Shown here piece after piece: positions 1 through 6,547 of a DNA stretch of 18,112 bases (positions are counted from its first letter, which is position 1; the number at the start of each line of letters is the position of its first letter). The stretch lies in the NCBI GenBank assembly GCA_905214615.1, contig CAJMMX010000051.1, positions 1-18,112 on the forward strand. Reading direction: 5' to 3'. The notes below the pieces were generated by a model. The model saw nothing but the letters and a program-made list of their open reading frames with translations. It ran no database searches and was not told where the DNA came from. The DNA is from an uncultured bacterium. Lineage in GTDB: Bacteria > Actinomycetota > Coriobacteriia > Coriobacteriales > Coriobacteriaceae. The position numbers and the translations under genes are program-made.

Positions 1-931
1 CGGAGCAGATGCCCTGCGCGATCGGGCAGCGGGTGTGGAAACGGCAGCCGGTCGGCGGATCCAGCGGCGACGGCGGATCGCCGGCGAGGATGATACGCTT
101 GCGGGTCTTCTGGATATCCGGATCGGGCACCGGCACGGCAGACAGCAGCGACTGCGTGTACGGGTGGTGAGGCTCGCTATAGAGCGTCTTCCAGTCCGAA
201 ACCTCGACCATCTTACCCAGATACATAACGGCAACGCGATCGGAGATGTGCTGCACGACGGACAGGTCGTGGGCGATAAACAGATACGCCGTACCGAACT
301 TGTCCTGAAGTTCCTTGAGCAGGTTCAGAACCTGGGCCTGAATGGAAACATCCAGAGCGGAAACGGGCTCGTCGCAGATAATCAGCTTGGGCTTGAGCGC
401 AAAAGCGCGGGCGATGCCGACACGCTGACGCTGACCGCCAGAGAACTCGTGCGGATAGCGGTTGATGTGCTCGGGGTTCAGTCCGACGACGTCGAGAAGC
501 TCGCGGACACGCTCGATACGCTCTTCCTTGGTACCCACGCCGTGAATGGTCATGGGCTCGGAGACGATCTCGCCGATGGTCATACGAGGGTTCAGCGATG
601 CATAAGGATCCTGGAAAATGAACTGCATCTCGCGACGCATGTCCTTGATCTCATGCTTGCTCATCTCGGCAACATCTTTGCCCTGGAAGAACACCTTGCC
701 GGCAGTCGGCTGGGTCAGGCGCATAATCGTGCGGCCCGTGGTGGACTTACCGCAACCAGACTCGCCAACCAGACCAAAGGTCTCGCCCGGATAAATCTCG
801 AACGAAATGTCATTCACAGCAGAGACGACGCGCTTGGAAAAACGCTTGGCGAACATGCCGGACTCTGCGGGGAACTCCTTAGAAAGATGCTCGACCTTCA
901 GCAGCGGAGTGCGCTCGTTAATGTCTGCCAT
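1..931 (-). CDS. oppF: Oligopeptide ABC transporter ATP-binding protein OppF, 3' end cut by window edge
   Basis: This is one of the two cytoplasmic ATPases that power a peptide importer. The 310 visible codons read as a classic Opp/Dpp ATPase: Walker A GESGCGKS at residues 56-63, Q-loop FQDP at about 106-109, signature SGGQ at 164-167, Walker B LIICDEP at 183-189 and the switch histidine at 221. The oligopeptide-transporter C-terminal extension begins near residue 283 (GDPPSPLDPP) and includes Cys296 and Cys302, where the related subunit OppD has a cysteine cluster. The ATG follows the oppD stop directly (TAAATG, no spacer), so translation is probably coupled to oppD. The frame stays open to base 1, and the last few residues plus stop lie outside the window. 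The OppF rather than OppD assignment rests on gene order and the SGGQRQR signature. The specific peptide substrate cannot be read from the sequence. Confidence 0.93.
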   Translation of the reverse strand, partial: MADINERTPLLKVEHLSKEFPAESGMFAKRFSKRVVSAVNDISFEIYPGETFGLVGESGCGKSTTGRTIMRLTQPTAGKVFFQGKDVAEMSKHEIKDMRREMQFIFQDPYASLNPRMTIGEIVSEPMTIHGVGTKEERIERVRELLDVVGLNPEHINRYPHEFSGGQRQRVGIARAFALKPKLIICDEPVSALDVSIQAQVLNLLKELQDKFGTAYLFIAHDLSVVQHISDRVAVMYLGKMVEVSDWKTLYSEPHHPYTQSLLSAVPVPDPDIQKTRKRIILAGDPPSPLDPPTGCRFHTRCPIAQGICS

Positions 932-2023
932 TTACGCCTCGCCTCCCTTCTTGGAATCCTTGCGCGTGCGGGACGTCTCAGAGGCGTTCTTGAGGAACTC
1001 GGGGTCACCGGAATAATGGCACGCAGAATAGTGGCCGGACTCGGTAACAACGCGCTCGGGGCGCTGCTTGCGGCACTTGTCCGTCGCATAGGGGCAGCGA
1101 GGAGAGAAGACGCAGCCCTCGGGCAGGTTCATGAGCGAAGGCGGGTTGCCGTGAATCGGCGTCAGCGGCTTCTTCTCATCGATGGCCTGCTCCGGGATGG
1201 AGCGAATAAGACCCCAGGTGTAGGGATGGCGGCTCTCGTAGAAGATTTCCTCAGCAGTACCGAACTCGACGGGACGGCCGGCGTACATAACCATGATTTT
1301 GTCGGCCATATCGGCGACAACGCCCAGGTCATGGGTAATCATGATAATGGCGTTGCCGTTCTTCTCCTGCATCTCCTGCATAAGCTCAATAATCTGAGCC
1401 TGAATGGTAACGTCCAGGGCAGTCGTGGGCTCGTCGGCAATCAGGATATCGGGGTCGCAGGCAAGAGCCATAGCGATCATGACACGCTGACGCATTCCGC
1501 CGGAGAACTGGTGCGGATATTCATTGACGCGCTTCTCGGGCTCGGGGATACCCACGAGGTCCAAAAGCTCGGTAGCGCGCTTGAGCGCCTCCTGCTTGGA
1601 ATAGCCACGGTGCAGACGAAGGCCCTCGCCCACCTGCTTGCCGATCTTATAGACCGGGTTCAAGGAAGTCATAGGATCCTGGAAGATCATCGCGATGTCG
1701 TTACCGCGAATGTGCTGCATCTCTTCCTCGGTCATCTCGAGGATAGAACGGCCGCGATAGCGAACGTCGCCGCCCTCAATCTTTCCCGGAGGCATCGAGA
1801 TAAGACCCATGATGGTCATGGCGGTCACGGACTTACCGGAGCCGGACTCGCCGACGACGCCCAGGGTCTCGCCGCGATCGAGCGTGTAGGACACACCGTC
1901 GACAGCGCGAACGACGCCGTCCTCGGTATGGAAATACATCTTAAGGTCATCGACCTCGAGTAGATGCTGGCCCTCGGGAACCGGCTGTTCCTTCAGGTCC
2001 ACATAGTTCTTGTTCTTCTTCAT
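932..2023 (-). CDS. oppD: Oligopeptide ABC transporter ATP-binding protein OppD
   Basis: This is the second ATPase of the importer, 363 aa, slightly longer than the usual 330-350. Motifs in order are Walker A GESGSGKS (58-65), Q-loop FQDP (114-117), signature SGGM (174-177), Walker B ILIADEP (193-199) and switch histidine 231. The C-terminal oligopeptide extension (about 288-340) carries Cys304, Cys310, Cys317 and Cys335. Related OppD/DppD proteins are reported to hold an iron-sulfur cluster at such cysteines, so one is possible here, but that is inference. The last 25 residues are a charged, low-complexity tail (SETSRTRKDSKKGGEA). The start is the ATG 2 nt after the oppC stop, with AAGGA 9 nt upstream inside the oppC end. 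The gene lies within the oppBCDF cluster. Confidence 0.95.
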   Translation of the reverse strand: MKKNKNYVDLKEQPVPEGQHLLEVDDLKMYFHTEDGVVRAVDGVSYTLDRGETLGVVGESGSGKSVTAMTIMGLISMPPGKIEGGDVRYRGRSILEMTEEEMQHIRGNDIAMIFQDPMTSLNPVYKIGKQVGEGLRLHRGYSKQEALKRATELLDLVGIPEPEKRVNEYPHQFSGGMRQRVMIAMALACDPDILIADEPTTALDVTIQAQIIELMQEMQEKNGNAIIMITHDLGVVADMADKIMVMYAGRPVEFGTAEEIFYESRHPYTWGLIRSIPEQAIDEKKPLTPIHGNPPSLMNLPEGCVFSPRCPYATDKCRKQRPERVVTESGHYSACHYSGDPEFLKNASETSRTRKDSKKGGEA

Positions 2024-2025
2024 CC

Positions 2026-2961
2026 TTATGCGTCCTTCATCTTGACGTCGAGGGCGTCGCGCAGACCGTCACCCAACAGGGTGAAGGCGAGCACCGTCGA
2101 GAGAATTGCCAGACCGGGCATGATCATCATCCAGGGAGCAGTCAGAAGATACTGCTGACCGTCCTGAATCATAGAGCCCCACGAAGGCGTAGGCGGAATA
2201 ACACCCATACCGAGGAAGGACAGGGCAGACTCGGTCAGAATAGCGCCACCAATGTTCATGGTCGCATAGACCACGATAGAAGCAACGGAGTTCGGGAAGA
2301 TATGGCGCATAACGATACGCGCATCGGATGCACCCATAGCGCGAGCGGCGTCAACATAGTCGTTCTCTTTGACCGTCAGGATCGCGGATCGGAAGACGCG
2401 CGCAATCGAAGGCCAGCCGAGAATGCCGATGGCGATAAAGACATTCTGAAGACCACGACCGATAACGGCAATCATGGCAACAACGAACAGCACGTACGGG
2501 AACGCCAGGAAGATGTCCGCACAGCGCATGATGATCGTATCCCAGATGCCGCCATAGAAACCGGCCAGGGCGCCCATGACCAGACCGATCACCGTGGAGA
2601 TGGCGGTGGCCATAATACCGACGGAAAGCGAAACGCGCGCGCCGTAGATAACACGGACGAGAATGTCACGACCAAGAGAGTCGGTGCCAAACGGGTGCTC
2701 GGCACACGGAGCCAGCAGCGAAGTCTCGGCCATGGTGGTCGAGTCAGAAGCCGTAGGAGAGCCGAGCCAGGGCTTAGCCCACAGATCGGCGGTCAGGGCG
2801 ACCACAACAACGATGATGATCCAGCAGACACCGATAACGGCGAGCTTGTTCTTACGAAGACGCTTAAAAGCGTCGCCCCACAGCGTGCGGGACTTGGCGG
2901 GAGCAGATGCGGCCTTGGTGGCGGTAGCCTGCTCCTGAGACTGAGAATCAGTTTCCTGCAT
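2026..2961 (-). CDS. oppC: Oligopeptide ABC transporter permease OppC
   Basis: This is an inner-membrane permease subunit of 311 aa. A polar N-terminal tail rich in Q, A and T (residues 1-25) precedes the conserved cytoplasmic segment FKRLRKNKLAVIG and the first membrane helix (about 40-60). Residues 90-100 hold the conserved HPFGTDSLGRD. The EAA coupling motif that docks onto the ATPases is at about 202-225 (DYVDAARAMGASDARIVMRH). The conserved ESALSFLGMGVIPPTPSWG and the terminal helix LLGDGLRDALD are typical of OppC/DppC. It forms the channel with OppB. The Shine-Dalgarno AAGGGAGGT lies 7 nt before the ATG and includes the oppB stop (TAAGGGAGG), which indicates coupled translation. Confidence 0.95.
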   Translation of the reverse strand: MQETDSQSQEQATATKAASAPAKSRTLWGDAFKRLRKNKLAVIGVCWIIIVVVVALTADLWAKPWLGSPTASDSTTMAETSLLAPCAEHPFGTDSLGRDILVRVIYGARVSLSVGIMATAISTVIGLVMGALAGFYGGIWDTIIMRCADIFLAFPYVLFVVAMIAVIGRGLQNVFIAIGILGWPSIARVFRSAILTVKENDYVDAARAMGASDARIVMRHIFPNSVASIVVYATMNIGGAILTESALSFLGMGVIPPTPSWGSMIQDGQQYLLTAPWMMIMPGLAILSTVLAFTLLGDGLRDALDVKMKDA

Positions 2962-2975
2962 GAGACGTACCTCCC

Positions 2976-4013
2976 TTAGGCCTTATCCGACGGACCGCCA
3001 AGGCGGATGCGCGGGTCGAGGAATGCATAGCTAATGTCGACGAGCAGGTTGATCACCATAACGACGACAACAATGAGCGTAACGCCGCCCATAACGATGG
3101 GCCAGTCGCGCATGCTAATGGCGCGGTAGACCTCGAAGCCGATGCCGGGCCAGTTAAAGACCGTCTCGGTCAGGATGGCGCCCGAAAGCATGCCGCCGAA
3201 GTCGACACCAATATAGGTAACGACGGGGATGAGTGCATTCTTAAGCGCATGCTTGATAATGATCGCGCGATTGGAGAGACCCTTGGCCTTTGCCGTACGG
3301 ATGTAATCCTGGTTCATGACGTCAAGCAGCTGCGAGCGCATAATGCGGGCGGCATAAGCGGTCGAAACCGAAGCCAGCGTAATGGTCGGAAGCACATAGT
3401 GCATCCAATCCTGATACTGAGAGCTGGAACCGCCGGCACCCGAGATCGGCATGGAGAATGCACCGCCCGTGGCGTCCTTGAGAATGACGCCAAAGAACAG
3501 CTGCAGCAACATACCGAGCCAGAAGGCCGGGACGGCAACGAGAATCGACGTGGTGAGCGTTACCAAAATATCCCAGAAGGAATAACGCTTGACCGCCGAA
3601 ATGATACCCGCACCGATACCCATGATTGCCTCGAGCACGATAGCGCACGCGGCAAGTTTGACCGTATACGGATACTTCTGGGCAAAGATTTCCGTAACCG
3701 GCAGCTTGCGCTGGTACGAATTGCCCAGATCGCCATGAAGCAGGCCGTTCATGTAATACAAGTAACGGTCCACGAGCGACGTTTGAACGGGGTCGCCGTT
3801 CTCGTCAAGGATCGCGTTGCCGTCCTCGTCCGTCTGGACCAGGTGATAGCGAACGCGAAGCTGAAGCTCTACCTCGGGGGACAGAGCCTTGTCTCCACCG
3901 ATCAGCTTGATCGGATCTCCCGGCACGATATTCTGGAGGGCGAACAGAATCAGCGTAACGCCCAAAAACACCGGGATGAACTGAAGCACACGTTTAACGA
4001 TGTACTTACCCAT
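2976..4013 (-). CDS. oppB: Oligopeptide ABC transporter permease OppB
   Basis: This is the partner permease of OppC, 345 aa. The N-terminus (YIVKRVLQFIPVFLGVTLI) is the typical first OppB helix and is followed by VPGDP. The EAA motif lies at about 239-262 (RTAKAKGLSNRAIIIKHALK), and the conserved GAILTETVFNWPGIG near 278-292 is also present. The external loop after helix 1 has an acidic, repeat-like insertion at about residues 60-79 (DEDGNA and DENGDP units). Many homologues go almost directly from the RYHL-type segment to the LVDRYLYY-type helix, so the insertion is unusual. A GGGGAG Shine-Dalgarno precedes the ATG. This is the first gene after the 157-nt oppA spacer, and 14 nt separate it from oppC. 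Confidence 0.95.
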   Translation of the reverse strand: MGKYIVKRVLQFIPVFLGVTLILFALQNIVPGDPIKLIGGDKALSPEVELQLRVRYHLVQTDEDGNAILDENGDPVQTSLVDRYLYYMNGLLHGDLGNSYQRKLPVTEIFAQKYPYTVKLAACAIVLEAIMGIGAGIISAVKRYSFWDILVTLTTSILVAVPAFWLGMLLQLFFGVILKDATGGAFSMPISGAGGSSSQYQDWMHYVLPTITLASVSTAYAARIMRSQLLDVMNQDYIRTAKAKGLSNRAIIIKHALKNALIPVVTYIGVDFGGMLSGAILTETVFNWPGIGFEVYRAISMRDWPIVMGGVTLIVVVVMVINLLVDISYAFLDPRIRLGGPSDKA

Positions 4014-4043
4014 ACCACTCCCCTATCTAGGGATTAACCTAAA

Positions 4044-4073
4044 TGGGATGCCGATCGCCAGACCGGCATCCCA
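4044..4073 (-). promoter_or_regulatory. oppA-oppB intercistronic hairpin
   Basis: A perfect 10-bp inverted repeat (TGGGATGCCG / CGGCATCCCA) with a 10-nt loop lies in the 157-nt gap after oppA. On the transcribed strand only TTT follows the stem, so it is at best a weak intrinsic terminator. In binding-protein transporter operons such hairpins often protect the upstream mRNA or reduce readthrough, which raises oppA expression above that of the permease genes. This role is inferred from position. Confidence 0.7.
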
Positions 4074-4170
4074 AAATTACCATCAGCCAGTTTACCCCAG
4101 GTTAGGGAGAACTGTATGTTTCCCATGAGGTCTACGTAAATACTTGACCCTCACGGAAGCTGCAAAACCC

Positions 4171-5847
4171 TTAGGCGAGCTCGGCGGTACCCAGATCGGC
4201 GTGCTTCTGCGGATCAACATAGAGATGCTTGACGCGGTCAGAGCCAGCGATGGTGTGCGTGTAGAACATCACCGGGATAACCGGGCAGTCAGCGGCGACC
4301 ATGGCGTCGGCCTCCCGCATCTTGGCGATGCGCTCCTCGTCATCAACCGTGGTGCGGGCCTCGTCGACCTTGGCATCGAACTCGGGGTTGCTGTAACCGG
4401 AGCGGTTGTCGCCACCGAGGGAGTCGGAGTGGAACAGCGGGTACAGGAAGTTGTCCATGATCGGGTAATCGGCGATCCAGCCCAGACGGCCGAACTGATA
4501 GTTGAAGTTCTGATACTGCTCGAGCAGGGCAGACCACTCAGGGGTATCGGAGACAGCGGTAACGCCAACCTTGGCGAGGTCGCCGATGATGGACTCCATG
4601 ATCTCCTTGTGACCACCGTCCTGGTTGTAGGAAAGGGTCACATTAATGCCACGATCGCCGTTAGCGCCAGCGGGAGCGACCTTGTCGAGGTACTCGTTAG
4701 CCTTGTCGACGTCATAGGCGCAGAACTCCCATGCGCCCTCCTTGTAGCCGGCGATTCCCGGAGGAACGATGCCGTCAGCGGGGGTACGGGTACCCTTGAA
4801 GATGGTCTTGCAGATGGCCTCACGGTTGATGGCCAGGGAGATGCCCCTGCGCAGGTCGGCGTTATTGAACGGCTCGGCCGTGGTGTTGCAGGTCAGATAG
4901 TACGTGGAAGGCTCGGCACCGAGCAGCATATGCTCGCCGTCACCCATGGTGTAGCCGTCCTTGGACTCGCCACGGTCCTTCTTTGCGGCGTCGATCTGAG
5001 CAACGGGAACGTCGCAGACATCGAGGTTACCGGCCTGGAACTCCTTGTAAGCGGTCTCCATGTCCTTGATGACCTGGAAGTGGATGGCGTCGATCTTGGC
5101 CTTGTCGCCATAGTAATCGTCAAACTTCTTGAGGTTGATCTCCTGACCATCCTCCCACTTGCCGTCCATCATGAACGGGCCGTTACCGACCGGGGCAAGG
5201 TAGAAGCTCTTGACATCGGACTCGGCGCACTCGGGAACCGGGGACAGAGCCGGGTGAGAGGCGACGAAGGGGAAGTCGGCGTAAGCGGAAGACAGCTTGA
5301 CGACGAGGGTCTCATCGTCGGGGCAAGTAACACCGCTGAGCTCGGTAGCGTTGCCGGCAAGCAGATCGTCATAGCCCTCGACCATGGAAAGGTGGTAGGA
5401 GACCTCGGAAGGACCATACTCGGTAGCGATGGCCGACTTGGTGTTGACCAGGCGCTCCCAACCGAGCTTGAAGGACTTGGAAGTAACGTCGTCACCGTTG
5501 TGGAACTTGGCCTTCTTGATCTTGAAGGTGAACTCGGTGGCGTCGTCGTTAGCCTCAAAGGACTCGCAAGCCAGCGGAACGATCTCGCCCTTCTCGGGGT
5601 CGTACTCCGTCAGAGCGTCGAAGAGCTGGTACTCGACCTGAGTGCCCTGATCCTCCTGGACGTTGTAGGGGTCGATGCAGACCGGGTTGTTGATGTAGAA
5701 GTTCAGCGTCGAACCGGAGTCAGATCCGGAAGCGTCGCCGCCCTTCTTGCCGCACGCGGCAAGAAAAGCCATGGAGCTCGCAGCGAGGGTGCCGCCAACA
5801 AAGGCGCGACGACCCATAACGGGCTGGTGGAACATAGAATCAGCCAT
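4171..5847 (-). CDS. oppA: Oligopeptide-binding lipoprotein OppA (SBP family 5)
   Basis: This is the extracytoplasmic peptide-binding component, 558 aa, that delivers substrate to OppBC. The ATG at 5847 is chosen because AAGGAGG sits 5 nt upstream; a longer in-frame start at 5892 lacks such a site. The N-terminus has a twin arginine (Arg13-Arg14 in GRRAFVGG), a hydrophobic stretch and a lipobox LAAC with Cys32, followed by a Gly/Ser/Asp-rich linker. It should therefore be a lipoprotein, possibly exported by the Tat pathway. The mature part has family features: YQLFDALTEYDPEKGEIVPLACESFE, then FTFKIKKAKFHNGDDVT, and NADLRRGISLAINREAI in the middle (split here only for description). It is the promoter-proximal gene of the cluster. 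Ligand type (oligopeptide, dipeptide or other) is not decidable from sequence. Confidence 0.93.
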   Translation of the reverse strand: MADSMFHQPVMGRRAFVGGTLAASSMAFLAACGKKGGDASGSDSGSTLNFYINNPVCIDPYNVQEDQGTQVEYQLFDALTEYDPEKGEIVPLACESFEANDDATEFTFKIKKAKFHNGDDVTSKSFKLGWERLVNTKSAIATEYGPSEVSYHLSMVEGYDDLLAGNATELSGVTCPDDETLVVKLSSAYADFPFVASHPALSPVPECAESDVKSFYLAPVGNGPFMMDGKWEDGQEINLKKFDDYYGDKAKIDAIHFQVIKDMETAYKEFQAGNLDVCDVPVAQIDAAKKDRGESKDGYTMGDGEHMLLGAEPSTYYLTCNTTAEPFNNADLRRGISLAINREAICKTIFKGTRTPADGIVPPGIAGYKEGAWEFCAYDVDKANEYLDKVAPAGANGDRGINVTLSYNQDGGHKEIMESIIGDLAKVGVTAVSDTPEWSALLEQYQNFNYQFGRLGWIADYPIMDNFLYPLFHSDSLGGDNRSGYSNPEFDAKVDEARTTVDDEERIAKMREADAMVAADCPVIPVMFYTHTIAGSDRVKHLYVDPQKHADLGTAELA

Positions 5848-6084
5848 GCCATCCTCCTTATGAGATAGGACAAAGTGAATTCGGCCGGGCAACGTCGAGA
5901 CAGCCCATTCGAACCATTCAAACGCGGTCCGCCGTTATGGCTGGTTATGCAGTGCGGACCAACGTTTCGCAATACAGTAGCGCATTTTATGCACAATATG
6001 GCGCTAATTCCGGTTAACGGTCGAGAATTTCTTTAGTTAGGCGAAGTATGTGGGGATATTTTGACTCTATTACAAGTCTGTAAA
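5848..6084 (-). promoter_or_regulatory. oppA upstream region with inverted and tandem repeats
   Basis: This non-coding region between the secG terminator and oppA should contain the oppA promoter. The half nearest secG (about 5970-6085) is AT-rich, with a weak minus-strand TAAAAT box near 5985 but no convincing -35. Closer to oppA are a 7-bp inverted repeat (GGTCCGC at 5926-5932, GCGGACC at 5954-5960) and a tandem pair of 9-mers, CCATTCGAA and CCATTCAAA, at 5905-5922. These could be a leader hairpin and a regulator site, but no known regulator motif is recognisable. Confidence 0.4.
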
Positions 6085-6085
6085 C

Positions 6086-6115
6086 AAAAAGGGCCCCGCA
6101 CATGCGGGACCCTTT
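6086..6115 (-). terminator. Intrinsic terminator after secG
   Basis: On the minus strand a GC-rich stem reads GGGTCCCGCA / TGCGGGGCCC (9 to 10 pairs including one G-U) with a very small loop. A TTTTT tract follows at 6090-6086, and AAA precedes the stem. It starts 22 nt after the secG stop and separates secG from the opp operon. Confidence 0.85.
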
Positions 6116-6137
6116 ACAAACGTATATACGCCGATGC

Positions 6138-6392
6138 TTAGTAGCCGACGATGCCCTGCGGGAAGAAGAACATGCACAGAACGACACACACAGCAAAAAC
6201 GACGGCCATAATTACCGTCAGGCGATCGAGGTTCTGCTCCATGACGCCCGTGGCAGAGCTGGAGTTATACAGCGAGCTAGCGATCATATCCGAAACGCCG
6301 GTACCCTTACCGGAGTGCATCAGGACGAGAATCGTCAGCGCCACGGCAGAGATAGCCCAAACGACAAACAGAAGAATCTGGAACGGACCCAT
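6138..6392 (-). CDS. secG: Preprotein translocase subunit SecG
   Basis: This is a small inner-membrane subunit of the SecYEG protein-export channel, 84 aa. Two hydrophobic helices (about 4-24 and 58-78) flank a polar cytoplasmic loop. The loop has the family-typical HSGKGTGVSDM followed by SSSATGVMEQNLDRLT, as in other SecG proteins. AAGGAG lies 7 nt before the ATG. In many Gram-positive and actinobacterial genomes secG sits downstream of pgk-tpiA, as here. It is separated from gpmI by a terminator and about 150 nt, so it probably has its own promoter, although I could not define one convincingly in 6393-6489. Confidence 0.93.
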   Translation of the reverse strand: MGPFQILLFVVWAISAVALTILVLMHSGKGTGVSDMIASSLYNSSSATGVMEQNLDRLTVIMAVVFAVCVVLCMFFFPQGIVGY

Positions 6393-6489
6393 AGATAAGC
6401 TCCTTAATAGAACAATTTAAACTCCAGTACTGTACCACAACCTCCAACACTCCCCCACCTGCCATTTAGGGACGGGCTAGAAATAGCGC

Positions 6490-6523
6490 AAAAGGGGGTT
6501 GCCCGAACGTGGACAACCCCCTT
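6490..6523 (-). terminator. Intrinsic terminator after gpmI
   Basis: A perfect 10-bp stem, AAGGGGGTTG (6492-6501) with CAACCCCCTT (6514-6523), has a 12-nt loop and is followed on the transcribed strand by a TTTT run. It lies 24 nt beyond the gpmI stop and ends the pgk-tpiA-gpmI transcript. Confidence 0.88.
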
Positions 6524-6547
6524 ACAAGAAAACGTTAGTTGTTTTCT

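Noticed and set aside
35..1963. Very long plus-strand open frame opposite oppD and oppF
   Set aside because: The minus-strand genes carry all diagnostic ATPase motifs. The plus frame has no family resemblance and stays open only because codons that would give antisense stops are rare in this G+C-rich codon use.
3774..3836. EF-hand calcium loop in OppB
   Set aside because: The acidic insertion lacks the glycine at position 6 and the glutamate at position 12 of the EF-hand pattern.
4144..5868. Long plus-strand open frame opposite oppA
   Set aside because: It mirrors oppA almost exactly, is low-complexity in V, L, G and D, and has no ribosome site or recognisable domain; it is an antisense shadow.
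5848..5892. Upstream in-frame start for oppA at 5892
   Set aside because: The extra 15 residues precede a strong AAGGAGG site placed 5 nt before the ATG at 5847 and would push the signal peptide inward.
5961..5974. Possible cre/LacI site with AACGTT core upstream of oppA
   Set aside because: Only the central half matches; flanking TG and CA bases are missing and there is no palindrome.
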